A DNA stretch of 64,000 nt from Grammothele lineata. Its lineage: Eukaryota; Basidiomycota; Agaricomycetes; Polyporales; Polyporaceae. The position numbers were made by a program, and so were the translations under genes. The DNA lies in NCBI GenBank assembly GCA_002150815.3, contig NDFF03000109.1, positions 310,001 to 374,000 on the forward strand, in the 5' to 3' direction. The notes beneath the pieces were generated by a model that searched no databases, was not told where the DNA came from, and worked only from the letters and a program-made list of their open reading frames with translations. This document shows positions 32,676 to 43,070 of the stretch, in pieces (positions within the stretch are counted from its first letter, which is position 1; each line of letters begins with the position of its first letter).

Positions 32676-34484
32676 TTAGATGGGCCCCAACTGCGGCGCG
32701 TGCTCTCGCAACACTTGATTCAATCCTTCCCGCTGAAGACAGTTGTCAAACTTAAAGCTCTCCGCCAGTCTTTCCAGCTGTGCCTCGTCCATGCCCCGGA
32801 AGTGCTCGACCCATTCCATCACCAGGAACTCGCTGATTAGCATGCAGCGCGACAGCCGGGCCACACGACCTTCCACCGTCCACACGGGGTACGGGTACAA
32901 CTTGCGATGTTCTTCGTTCGGGACGTTGTCCTTGATGAGCTGCACAATGGGTTTGTACACGTCACGGACGTATTTGTCGTCGGCGCCCCACGAATCGGCA
33001 GCAAGGCGGTATTTCTTTGCGAGGAAATCCTTGAAGAGCTGCCTGTAGGGCGTATCCGGAGACACGTAAGCCATCCCTTGGAAGCCGATGTCCTTATACA
33101 ACCAGATCGACCAGCTCAAGCGATCCTAAGTTCTTGTGAGTACGCTATCGTCTCTATGAACCGGAGAACTAACCTTGGCATACAGGTGCAGCTGGTCATT
33201 CAGCACTTGGTACCTGCGCTCGTTGATCGCGTCCATCTCGTCGCCCTCGTACTCCTTGCGCGCATAAACCGGCCCCCATTCCCCATTCCACACGCACAGG
33301 CCCCGGGCATCCATCCACTCCCGCTTCTTCTCGTAGCTCCGCGCCATGCGCCGCTGCTGCGCGTCCGTGCGCGCATACGGTTCCGGTGTATCGGGAAAAC
33401 CGAACACGGAATAGTCATGGATCGCGAAGGCCGCGTTCGGCCAGCGAGTCCCCGCATCGTCGGGGAAACCCGAGAAGTCTGTCGCGTAGGTGTTCCCGTC
33501 GAGGAAGAGCGTGTGATGCGGGTCGACGGTTCGGATAGCGGCGTGTAGCCTGTCGTAGAGCGCGACGAGCCCGCTGTGCTGCGGGTCCGAAGGTTCATTC
33601 AAGAGATTGTATCCCGCGATCCACTGCGTGAAGAAAGTACGTTAATGCATGCGTAGTAGAATCGACAAGGCTCACCTACCTTTTCGTCTTTGTAGTGCTT
33701 GGCGATCTCAGTCCAGAGCCACGCCAGTCGGTCCTGGAAGTCCTTGTGGATCCAGAAGTTGGGGATATGCACCCCTGCGTCGGAGTGCCAGCCACCATTC
33801 TGGCCGCCCGGCGCGGTGTGCATGTCGAGGATGGTGTAAATGCCGTGCTTCGCGCAGGCAGCAACGGCACGGTCTAGGTGGCGGAAGCCGTCAGGTTTGA
33901 GCACGCGAGGGTTCAAGTCGTCCTCGAAGTGGCGGTAGCTGATCGCGATGCGGATGCAGTTCAAGCCGAGCGATTTGAAGAACGCCGCGTCCGGCTCGGC
34001 GAAGAAGTTCTCAAGAAACTGTGGAGCTCAATGAGTAAGTGAACGGTACTTTTAGGGTGTGAGCCAAAGTGACTGAGAACTGATAGTCGCATGATGAAAA
34101 GCGCCGATGCGCCCGCCGCTCCTATGAGAAACAGCAGAGTCGGAGGTAAGTAAGCCTTCACTATCGTACCTTGTCGAAAAAGTAGTCTGATTTTTGCTGG
34201 CCTAGCACTTCAGCAAGGGCTTCTCGTATCTGAAACTCGCATCCAGGGTAGCCTGCATTTTGCTTCAGTGATCAGAGCAAGACATATAATCATCGGCTTT
34301 AAGTTGAGCGTTGTGTACCTGAGATGAAATTCTCCATACTGACTCTGTGGGTCTCAATGTTTCGAAAGGACGGAACGTCAATCACTCACGTCATCCAGCC
34401 TCCCAATCCAGCACCTCTTAAGATCACCTCACTACCCTCCTCGTCAACGATACTCTTCTCTTCGACCTTCAGGAAACCGACCAT
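32676..34484 (-). CDS. Glycoside hydrolase family 5 protein, GH5-A
   Basis: Retaining beta-glycanase/glycosidase of clan GH-A; no signal peptide, so probably cytosolic. Start MVGFLKVEEKSIVDEEGSEVILRGAGLGGWM, then MENFISG, YPGCEFQIREALAEVL, and FFKSLGLNCIRI. Family landmarks: HGIYTILDMHTAPGGQNGGWHSD; an exon junction around GYN; LNEPSDPQHS with the acid/base Glu; AIHDYSVFGFP; and CVWNGEWGPVYARKEYEG with the nucleophile Glu. C terminus CLQREGLNQVLREHAPQLGPI. Both catalytic glutamates are present. The expected LPFNYRH stretch reads IAISYRH here, unlike GH5-B, a difference in the substrate-side loop. Head-to-head inverted paralogue of GH5-B. The subfamily and substrate (for example a steryl glucoside or beta-glucan) cannot be set by eye. 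Confidence 0.85.
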
Positions 34485-34550
34485 GACGAGGGATGAGCGG
34501 TACGGTGGAGAGGCGGAACAACCCATTCCTTCACCTGCTGCTATAGATAT

Positions 34551-34578
34551 ACCCGGAGTCTATCTCAACTCTCCGGGT
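34551..34578. repeat. Inverted repeat ACCCGGAG-N12-CTCCGGGT
   Basis: Perfect 8-bp arms. They contain CGG and CCG half-sites 16 nt apart, the general form bound by Zn2Cys6 regulators; it sits next to the GH5-A TATA-like sequence. Function is inference. Confidence 0.55.
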
Positions 34579-34802
34579 GTTTTGAGCCTACGTTACGGGC
34601 GTAGTTCCGGCCCGTGCTGAGTACCTGCCGCGCCCGCTTCAGCAGCGGCGAATCCACCTGACAAAATGAATTGCCATAAACGGAAGTCCGGTACATGCGG
34701 CCCGGGCTTCCCGCGCCACGCTGCCCCTCAAGAGGGCGGCCGGCGAATACTCGGACACTCAATCGTACGAATGGACCGCGAGGGTGGCGGCAAGGCATGT
34801 TG

Positions 34803-34810
34803 TATATATA
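34803..34810 (+). promoter_or_regulatory. TATA box of GH5-B
   Basis: TATATATA 61-68 nt upstream of the ATG at 34871, followed directly by the palindrome CCCCGCGGGG. Confidence 0.55.
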
Positions 34811-34870
34811 CCCCGCGGGGAACGTGAGGATGGCGCAGCAACGTCCAGTCTTTACTTCTGAACGTCCAGC

Positions 34871-36561
34871 ATGGCTTACCTCAAGGTATCGGGCACCAAG
34901 ATTGTCGACCAGAATGGCGCAGAGGTCATCCTGCGCGGTGCTGGTCTCGGAGGATGGATGAAGTACGTGCTGGATTTCTCGCCTTCTCTGCGATTTCTGA
35001 CAAGGCGCCATAGCATGGAGAACTTTATCAGCGGTTTGTTACTGTTGTGGACTGGACGAGGTCAAGCGATGACTAACGTTATCATCTACAGGGTACCCCG
35101 GATGCGAGTTCCAGATCCGAGCCGAACTCGCAAATGTCATAGGCAAAGAGAAGTCAGAGCTGTTCTTCGACAAGGTATGCTCCGCGAGCGTATCTTCGCT
35201 GGCGTTGCCTAACTTACGCGACTGCCAGTTCCTCGAATATTTCTTCCAAGATGAGGACGCCGCCTTCTTCAAGAGCCTTGGGTTGAACTGCATCCGACTC
35301 CCATTTAACTACAGGCATTTCGAAGGTAATTCATATCCTATATATAACGTCAATGCCTGAACGTATCACAAGATGACATGAACCCCCGCGTCCTCAAGCC
35401 CGAGGGCTTCAAGCACCTGGACCGTGTAATCGACCTCTGCGCTAAGCACGGCATATACACTATCCTCGACCTGCACACAGCTCCGGGAGGGCAGAACACC
35501 GACTGGCACTCAGACGCGGGTACGCATATTGCCAACTTCTGGAACCACAAGGACTTCCAGGACCGCGTTGTCTGGCTCTGGGAGGAGCTCGCGAAGCACT
35601 ACGTCGGCAACACTTGGATCGCAGGCTACAACCCGCTCAACGAGCCAACAGACCCGTACCACACGCGCGTCGTTGGCTTCTACGACCGCATTCTCGGCGC
35701 GATCCGCTCAATCGACCCTCATCACGCCGTCTTCTTCGACGGGAACACGTTTGCCTCCGACTTCTCGCACTTCGGCGAGGCGTACAAGGGCTGGGACAAC
35801 GTTGCGTACTCGATCCACGACTATTCCGTTTTCGGTTTCCCTGCCTCTCCCGAGCAATATGTCGGAAACGAGACGCAGCTCCATCGCCTCCGTCGGAGTT
35901 ACGAGAAGAAGCGCCAATGGATGGACGCGCATGGTTTGTGCGTCTGGAACGGCGAGTGGGGCCCGGTGTATGCGCGGAAGGAGTACGAAGGCGAGAGGAC
36001 TGACGCGATCAACGAGGAGCGGTACAAGGTCCTCAAAGATCAATTGGATATCTACAACAAGGTGCGTGTGTTCAACGCTTCTGCTTACGCATCACACTCA
36101 CTTGTGGTACTCAGGACCGTTTGAGCTGGTCAATCTGGCTGTACAAGGACATCGGCTTCCAGGGTATGGTCTACGTCTCGCGCGAGACGCCGTACATGAC
36201 CCTGTTCCGCGACTTCCTGGCGAAGAAGCACCGACTAGCAATCGATGCGTGGGGTGCAGACGAGTCGCACGTCCGCCCCGCGTACCAGCCGCTCATCGAC
36301 CTCGTTAAGCGCGAGATCAAGCCCGAACACCAGAGCCTCTATCCCGCGCCCGTCTGGAAACTTTCGGACCGTATTGGACGTCTCGCGCGCAACATCCTTG
36401 TCTCCGAGTTCCTCGTGCGCGAGTGGGCGGAACACTTCGTCGGTAAGAGCGAGGCGGAGATCGATGCGATTGCGAAGAGCTTCGCGTTCGAAAACTGCCT
36501 GCACCGCGATGGTCTGAACAAGGTTCTGACGGATAACGCTACGCTCGTCGCCGGGAAGTGA
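34871..36561 (+). CDS. Glycoside hydrolase family 5 protein, GH5-B
   Basis: Paralogue of GH5-A, about 480-490 residues, no signal peptide. Start MAYLKVSGTKIVDQNGAEVILRGAGLGGWM; then MENFISG, YPGCEFQIRAELANVIGKEK, FFKSLGLNCIRLPFNYRHFE. Catalytic core: HGIYTILDLHTAPGGQNTDWHSD, WIAGYNPLNEPTDPYH (acid/base Glu), YSIHDYSVFGFPASPEQ, and CVWNGEWGPVYARKEYEG (nucleophile Glu). The last exon (from about 36118) begins DRLSWSIWLYKDIGFQGMVYVS and ends NKVLTDNATLVAGK at 36561. About six exons with the same junctions as GH5-A, so the duplication copied genomic DNA and not mRNA. Intact. Convergent with FMO-4, with 123 bp between the stops. Confidence 0.87.
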
Positions 36562-36684
36562 GGGATAGTAGGTATTGGTTTGTAGCACGTGTAGTATAGT
36601 ACATCGCATATGGATCGACGTTATGTCGGAACCCTCTATGACACTCAGGCGTGCTGGTTTCTGTCCACGTTGTTCTAAACCACA

Positions 36685-38395
36685 TCACGCAACCAACTCG
36701 TCTGCCATGTTCATCGCCCGCTCCCTATCCTCCATGACCGACCCATCAATCGTCCAATTCATCAACCCTGACATCTCGTTCCCCAGCTCGACTAGCTTCT
36801 CCATCTCGAAGCCACCCGCCGCGCTCTGCTCCACGGTGACGTCCGCCCACGCTCCCGTGCGGAGGTGCGACGCGTGTCCGTTCATGTCCGAGCGTGCTTG
36901 AATGTTCTGTGAGAACGGCCGACGCACGGCGTCGAACACGCGCAGCGCGGCGGGCAACGTTGCGCGAGTCACCGACGGGCGTGAAAGGATCGCGCCGAGG
37001 ATGAAACCGTCTTCAGTGGCCTGTCCGGCACCCGATGCTTGGAAAGTTGTCATGGCATGTGCCTGCAAGGATGAAAAAAGCGTCAGGGCTGAGTGGCCTC
37101 AGGTGGACAAAGGCGATGTGTACCGCATCGCCGACCAGTGCCACGCTCCCCTTCACATACGTGGGAAGTGTGGGTACAGTGTGGACTGCCCAGATGCTGG
37201 GGTTTTGCATGCTCTACAATGTAGACTTTCCAGTCAGCAAAGCCTCTACGAATTTCTGCGTCAGCCGTACTTTCAGTAGACTCTGTACGCGCTCATCCCA
37301 AGTCGAGTAGTGTTTCACGACCTCTTCGCTGGTGACAGGAGCAACCCACGGGCCGTCATACACCTTCTCTTTGCCATTTGGTGTACCGACGAACGCGGCG
37401 ACGTTGATGAACCTCTTCTGTGCAATGGGGTAGGCGACTATAATCTTGTCTTTCCCCATCAACTGTGTGCACGGACAGTCAGCATTTACGCCCAAACGTA
37501 AGTCGAAAACACTCACAATCGTCGGGCGGTCAACCAGCTCCTTCGCCTCTTCGGGTAACATCGCCCCCGGGATCAAACCCCTATGAGTGATCCACCCAGA
37601 CCATTTCGGCTCGATGTGCTCTCGTAGTTTCGCAGCCTTATCCTGCTCATCTGTCTCCTCCGCGAGTAGCGTGTACATCGTTTTCCGCACCGCCGAGCGG
37701 ATGCCATCGCTCCCGACAAGGAGGTCGCACGTCGCCTCGGTGCCGTCTCTGAACTTCAGCGTCACTGGGCCATTCGCGCCATCCGCAGGCTCTATGTAGG
37801 TATCGAGGCGCTTGGAGAAGTGGAAGACTTTGTCCGCGTCGCGGACGTGGCCGCCCAAGAGATTGAGGAGCTCGGAGCGATGAAAAGTGTACACTGAAGG
37901 AGGAAGTCAACTTGTAAATATGGCCTACCGATATGTCCTCAGGTTCGAGGAGCACAACGTACATGCTGGGGTAACCTCGTAGAACGGGAAGGCCTTAACC
38001 TCGTCGCCTTTGATAAAACGTATCGGATTCGCTGCACGGTACGTCAGATGATCAGTCCCACTTCAATGCCCCAGTGGCTGCGGGCGGAAGACGGACGTAC
38101 GCGAAGCCCCGACTTTCTGTTTGAGGCTATCCTCAAGGCCGAGGTATCTAAGGATCTCCCACACGCGCGGCCACACGCCGACGCCCGCGCCAACTTCGGT
38201 AAGCTCCGGGGTCGACTCGTAGATGTTGAATTCGACATCAGGGCAGTCCTTCTGTAGTACGAGTGCGAGGAGTACCCCGCCTAGACCCGCACCGCTGATG
38301 AACCATACGGGGGATCAACAGGACGTCGCAGAGTGTAAGGAGTGGACGACTACCACTCACACAATGGCGACGCTGAGCTTCTTCGGACTTGCCAT
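36685..38395 (-). CDS. FAD-dependent monooxygenase FMO-4
   Basis: Complete member of the FMO set. Start MASPKKLSVAIV, an intron, then SGAGLGGVLLALVLQKDCPDVEFNIYES (FAD-binding motif). Landmarks: VGVWPRVWEILRYLGLEDSLKQK, NPIRFIKGDEVKAFPFYEV, FHRSELLNLLGGHVRDADKVFHFSKRLDTY, DG motif LLVGSDGIRSAVRKTMY, KWSGWITHRGLIPG, LMGKDKIIVAYPIAQKRFINVAAF in one exon, GSVALVGDA, and AHAMTTFQASGAGQATEDGFILGAILSRPSV in one exon. Ends RAMNMADELVA at 36685. Frame intact. It lacks two introns present in FMO-1/2/3 (after GKDK and before DGF), as does FMO-5, with which it shares the first 11 residues and its upstream sequence. Product of a segmental duplication that also copied part of sld5. Confidence 0.92.
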
Positions 38396-39007
38396 GGCGG
38401 TTTAAGTAGAGTATACAATGATTGGTGGCGGAGGATAGCACTGGGGTCCACTGAATGATGGCCGGGGCGTGCAGTGCTTATAATCTGTGAACACCGGTGC
38501 CGAGGGAGTCAACCCGTCGTTCCAGACCGCGTGGCGCGGATCAGTGCTTTGTCAATCCTAGAGCTTCGAAACTGTCAATTTACACGATACAGCACTGTGC
38601 CGTCGGGCCGTAGCACCCCTACGTACGGCTTCGGCACCAGCTCAGGGCTTGACGTGGGAGCGGAAGTCACCTGGGTTCGACCGCAGTAGTACTAGACGGA
38701 AGGCCCTGGGCCTGGATATTCACCGCCAAGATCGTCATCACGACGGCTCGACCCAAGTACCGCAAAGAAGGAAGTTAGATTGGTCACGGTGAACCATAAT
38801 GAGAGACGGGATGCGAACCCTTCTGTCCGCGATGCGTGCTGCGTATGCTGGGTCTTCATTCCTCCAGAAGTACCCGAGTAGCAGTAGCAACTTCGTCAGC
38901 TCAAACTCAGCAGTGTAGTAAGCAAATATGGCGCGGAACCCGACTTGTCGACAATCGAACTCGTATCGCGGAAACACCGAAAGATGTTGAATGTATAGCC
39001 TCCGTCA
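38396..39007 (-). repeat. Duplicated 5' flank of FMO-4 (copy of 41434-42032)
   Basis: Colinear with the FMO-5 flank: TTATAA...GAACACCGG at 38478-38497 matches 41525-41544, and CGTCATCACGACGGCTCGACCCA at 38733-38755 matches 41761-41783 with few changes. Offsets from the two start codons agree within about 10 nt (338 and 328). No gene within. Confidence 0.8.
38478..38497 (-). promoter_or_regulatory. Core promoter box of FMO-4
   Basis: Minus-strand CCGGTGTTC, five bases, TTATAA, about 83-100 nt upstream of the start; nearly identical in FMO-5, so it is conserved while surrounding bases differ. Confidence 0.55.
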
Positions 39008-39400
39008 TATGGCAGGCTCGGCTTCTCACCCAAGCGACAGCTGCTCCACAACGTTTTGTATGGTCAGTCTTTCTCTGTCTGGAGCTGGGTGCCTCTGCAC
39101 CACTCGTATCAATCGTCCAGTTGATCTGCGTGGTGGAAAGTGAGCACTTACCATTCGGACAACCGCTGCGCGCATAGTAGGTGGACATTCAAGTATCCCA
39201 CTAGGCCGCCGCAGTGACCAAACAAGCCGCAGTTTGTCAGAAGCCAGCACTACGTAAATGTACGTTTTCAACGCTGCTTTGATATTTGAGAAAGGTGAAT
39301 GGAGTTATCGGGTACAGGCTGGACACGATGACAGGCTCCGAGTCGTTCTGAAGGTCGCTGCTGCTCGCCCGCAAGATCGTAGTCGGTGCTCAAAGGTGAG
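39008..39400 (-). pseudogene. Decayed 3' fragment of sld5
   Basis: Minus-strand relic aligning by eye with the last exons and introns of the intact sld5 at 42033-43070. Matching blocks include ACCTTTC...GCAGCGTTGAAAACGTACATT against GCCTTTC...GTAACGTTGAGTGATTCACATT, GTCCACCTA..ATG, a GT donor in the same place, and the final ACGTTGTGGAGCAGCTG block against ACGTTGTAGAACAACTG. Indels and an in-frame TGA (CTTGGGTGAGAAG against CTTCGGGGAGAAG) destroy the reading frame. The 5' end of sld5 is absent. It lies as far from FMO-4 as the real sld5 end lies from FMO-5 (about 610 and 600 nt). Boundaries are approximate. Confidence 0.75.
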
Positions 39401-39716
39401 CGCTTGGGCTGCGTGTGCCGTCGAGCCGGGCGGCTCCGATTGGGTCGGTCACCATCCTCATGTTATGCTCGTTGGACGTTTGCCGCGCAATATCTTCCCT
39501 TCCTTGCTCTCTATAGGTACTATACAGTTGTTCTCAGTAGCTGAGTCTACATATACCTACGTAATGGCGGTCGAGACTCTAAGACAGTGTTACCTACTCA
39601 CGTATGTCTTCAAGGCTAAGCTTGAGCTCTTCCTGTTCGGCCCCTCTCCTCACCGCGCGGCCAGCCTCTACAAAATGCCTGTGTCCTCGTCTCCATTTAC
39701 GAAACCGCAGCCAGCC
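39401..39716. other. Junction region between sld5 relic and FMO-5 stop
   Basis: Should contain the breakpoint of the tandem duplication and the FMO-5 3' UTR. I cannot place the breakpoint exactly; no gene seen. Confidence 0.45.
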
Positions 39717-41433
39717 TCACGTAATCAACTCATCCGCCATCCTCATCGCCCGCTCCCTATCCTCCATGATCGACGCATCGATCGTCCAATTCATCAGCCC
39801 CTCCATTTCCTTCCCCAGCTTGACCAACTTCTCCATCTCGAACCCGCCCGCCGCGCTCTGCTCCGCGCTCACGTCCGCCCACGAGCCCGTGCGAAGGTGC
39901 GACGCGTGTCCGTTCTTCTCTGAGCGCGCTTGGACGCTCTGCGAGAACGGCCGGCGCACGGCATCGTACACGCGCAAGGCGGCGGACAGGGTCGCGCGCG
40001 TCACAGAGGGACGCGAGAGGATGGCGCCGAGGATGAAGCCGTCCTCGGTCGCTTGGCCAGCGCCGGACGCTTGGAAGGTCGTCATAGCGTGCGCCTGCGG
40101 AGCGTGTGGCAGAACAGGTGAATCGGACGGAAGCAGGGGAGGAAAGGAAGGGACGCACCGCGTCGCCGACAATTGCCACGTTTCCCTTGACGTATGTGGG
40201 TAGCTTGGGCACGGTGTGGACTGCCCATATGTTCGGATTTTGCATGCTCTACGCAAGTGGAGCACTGCCCGTCAGTTATGTCCAATGTATTACAGCGCCT
40301 GCTTCACCTTCAGAATGTTCTGCACGCGCTCGTCCCATGCCAGGTAGTGTTCCACAATCGTTTCGCCGGTGGTAGGGGTGACCCATGGGCCATCATACGT
40401 CCGAATCTCTTCGCCGATTGGCGTGCCGACGGATGCGGCGACGTTGAGGAGCTTGCCTTGAAGGATCGGATAGGCTACTACGATCTTGTCCTTCCCCATC
40501 CACTGAAAGATAACGACCATCAGTGAACCATTCGCATATACGTACATCAACCCATAATACTCACCATCGTCGGGCGATCGACCAGCGCTTTCGTCTCCTC
40601 GCTCAACATCGTCCCGGGGATCAAACCCCGGATAGTGATCCACCCAGACCACTTGGGCTCGATATGCGCGCGAAGCTCCGCGGCCTTCTCCTGGTCTACC
40701 GCTTCCTCCTCGAGTAGCGTGTACATCGTCCTGCGTACCGCTGAGCGAACGCCGTCGCTCCCGACAAGGAGGTCGCATATCGCCTGGGTGCCATCTTTGA
40801 ACTTGAGCGTCACCGGCCCGCTCGCGCCGTCCGCGGGCTCGAGGTAGGTGTCGAGGCGCTTGGAAAAGTGGAAGACTTTGTCCGCGTCACGGACATGGCC
40901 ACCTAGAAGGTTGAGCAACTCGGAGCGGTGGAAAGTGTACACTGTAGACGGGAATTGAGTGAGTAAATCGTGTTACTATGTACGCCCCTTGGGGAGCATG
41001 ACGTACACGATGGGGTGATCTCGTAGAACGGAACGCCTTTGGCCTCGTCCCCTTTGACGAAGCGTATTGAGTTCGCTGCACGACACGCCAGAATGTCAAC
41101 GTCAGAAAGCCTTTCGGCAAGCAGGCAGGCAACATAAGAAGATGGACATACGCGAGGCGCCGGCCTTCTGTTTGAGGCTGTCCTCGAGGCCGAGGTATCT
41201 GAGGATCTCCCACACACGCGGCCACACGCCAACGCCTGCACCGACTTCTGTGAGCTCCGGAGTCGACTCGTATATGTTTATCTCAACGTCTGGGCAGTCC
41301 TTCTGCAGCACGAGTGCGAGGAGCACCCCACCTAGTCCAGCGCCGCTGATATCAAGTGGGGGTTAGCCTGAGTACGTCTGAGGAGTAACCTCGCTCACAT
41401 AATGGCAACACTGAGCTTCTTTGGGCTTGCCAT
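39717..41433 (-). CDS. FAD-dependent monooxygenase FMO-5
   Basis: Complete sister of FMO-4. Start MASPKKLSVAI, an intron, SGAGLGGVLLALVLQKDCPDVEINIYES. Landmarks: VGVWPRVWEILRYLGLEDSLKQKAGAS, NSIRFVKGDEAKGVPFYEI, FHRSELLNLLGGHVRDADKVFHFSKRLDTY, DG motif LLVGSDGVRSAVRRTMY, MGKDKIVVAYPILQGKLLNVAASVG, GNVAIVGDA, AHAMTTFQASGAGQATEDGFILGAILSRPSV, and the end RAMRMADELIT at 39717. Frame intact. Differences from FMO-4 are mostly conservative and both keep every motif, while the shared non-coding flank has diverged more, suggesting purifying selection on both proteins. Probably closer to the ancestral position, since intact sld5 lies just upstream. Substrate unknown. Confidence 0.92.
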
Positions 41434-42032
41434 GATGGTCTGCACTATACAACGTCCTGTGGGAAAGGGGTGAGGTTGAGCACGGAGAATCACCGAATGA
41501 GTGACCAGGGTGTACGGTACCGGTTTATAACCTCTGAACACCGGCGTCCATGGAGTCGACCCGTTATCCCAAACCGTAGAAGCGGAATAGTGCTTTGTAA
41601 CTCTTGGAGCATCGAAGGCGCACAACTTACGCGATTGAACATCTTGCCGGCGGGCCACATCGTGCATCTGCACAGGTTCGGCATTGGGGCATGGGAGAGG
41701 CAAGGCGAGCCGAGGAGAACGCAGCAAACGGGAGTAGACCTAGGCGTTGGTTGCCGAGTTCGTCATTACAACGGCTTGACCTATGGGACCACGAAGGACG
41801 TCAGACCATTGATAATGAGCTATAACGGGGAATGAGAAAACTAGCTTCACAGTTCCGGCCCATGCAGTCCGAAGCAGATCGGGGGTTTCATTCCTCCAGA
41901 GGTACATACCCGCGAAGCGGCGTCGTCAGCACGAACCCAGCAATAGAATGAACAAGAACGTCGCGGGGCCGACTCGCCGACAGCAGCTCATATGTTACGG
42001 AAGCACGGTTTGCATCAAATGGAAGGTATCTT
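41434..42032 (-). repeat. Duplicated 5' flank of FMO-5 (copy of 38396-39007)
   Basis: Between the FMO-5 start and the sld5 stop. Homologous along its length to the FMO-4 flank, including the core promoter box and a CATTCCTCCAGA block (41889-41900, matching 38859-38870). No gene inside. Confidence 0.8.
41525..41544 (-). promoter_or_regulatory. Core promoter box of FMO-5
   Basis: Minus-strand CCGGTGTTC, five bases, TTATAA (here TTATAAA), about 92-111 nt upstream of the start; conserved with FMO-4. Confidence 0.55.
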
Positions 42033-43070
42033 TTATACAAGCTCGACTTCTCCCCGAAGCAGCAGTTGTTCTACAACGTAGTATGGTGTCAGTGCTGTTT
42101 GGCCCTTCTCCATCTGGGACTGAGAGCCACTGTATGCGCAATCAGCTGGTTTGCCCACGCAATAGAAACCGAGTACTCACTCGGGGAGCCTCATAGGTGG
42201 ACAATCGATCAACGCATGCGCAAATACGGGGCGCAGCTTATCGGGAGCGGGTACTACGCGAATGTGAATCACTCAACGTTACTCTGCTGCATGGGAAAGG
42301 CGAACGTACTCATTGGGGGCATGAACGCGATGTCCTCGTCTAATGATCGCTGCTGAAGAGGGAGGCCCTGCATGACCATCTCGTTGAAGTGGTACTCGAC
42401 TAGCCGCGCATATCTATGTGGACAAATTATATCATGAACCAAGTAAGACCATGGGGTGAACCGACCTCTGCGCATGCTCCAACTCAGCTTTGGACAACCG
42501 TCCGTGTACCTCGGGGGTGACACTTATATGTCGAGCATACTTTTCTATCTGCAAGAGGCGTAGTGGGTTTACATAGATATCACATCTGTTTTAGATGCGG
42601 CGACGTACCTTGTGCAGTCGTGTTCTGACGTACGACCGAATGACGAACTTGACGCGTTCTATTTCTGTCTGCACGAGCATGATACGGAAGTGTTCGTCTT
42701 CGGAAGAGTCGGGGTCGGCGCGCAACAGTTCAACGTCGCTAGTCTAGTGCTGGATTTCATGAGAGGGCTGGTCCGAACACCCAGCTAAGGGCTGACGAAG
42801 AACGGGTGGGCTCACTTGCTTCCTGATGTGGTCCAACAGCCGGCCAAGCAGCATCTCCTGTCCGGGGAGAATGTCCGGTGCGTGGCGTTCGTTGAGCCAA
42901 TGTCGTATGAGCTGCTGAAAGGGAGTCTCCTCTGCGAGATCTTGGGGCAACGGAGCAGCAGGTATCGCGCGGCGGTTGTCCATGGGGAAGTCGTCGTCGT
43001 CTGGCGCGTTGTGTATGCGATCCATGAATGAGGGGCCAGCAATAGGTTCGTCGTCCCATGGGTCCGCCAT
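42033..43070 (-). CDS. sld5: GINS complex subunit SLD5
   Basis: Subunit of the GINS tetramer, part of the CMG replicative helicase. Start MADPWDDEPIAGPSFMDRIHN; then LAEETPFQQLIRHWLNERHAPDILPGQEMLLGRLLDHIRKQ, the typical Sld5 A-domain start. After an intron: VELLRADPDSSEDEHFRIMLVQTEIERVKFVIRSYVRTRLHK, then IEKYARHISVTPEVHGRLSKAELEHAQR, YARLVEYHFNEMVMQGLPLQQRS and AFMPPM. The B-domain is in three small exons: PAPDKLRPVFAHALIDCPPMRLPE, then GSQSQMEKGQTALTPYYVVEQLLLRGEVELV, stop at 42033. The short C-terminal exons are easily missed, since the exon carrying AFMPPM reads on to an early in-frame stop. Intact. Divergent from the ZIP gene. Its 3' end was copied with an FMO gene, leaving the relic at 39008-39400. 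Confidence 0.9.

Larger units (their letters stand above)
34485..34870. promoter_or_regulatory. Shared divergent promoter of the GH5 pair
   Basis: 386 bp between the two start codons. It holds a TATA-like element for each gene (34541-34549 for GH5-A, 34803-34810 for GH5-B), an 8-bp inverted repeat at 34551-34578 and a CCCCGCGGGG palindrome at 34811-34820. Confidence 0.6.

Noticed and set aside
38790..38850. Possible minus-strand tRNA: GGTTCGCATCC
   Set aside because: T stem mismatches and no matching 5' acceptor strand upstream; the sequence belongs to the duplicated FMO flank and is not conserved at the other copy.
42269..42303. Early stop of SLD5 after an FAFPMQQSNVE tail
   Set aside because: This is read-through of an intron. 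Three further small exons restore the conserved C-terminal domain ending in RGEVELV at 42033.
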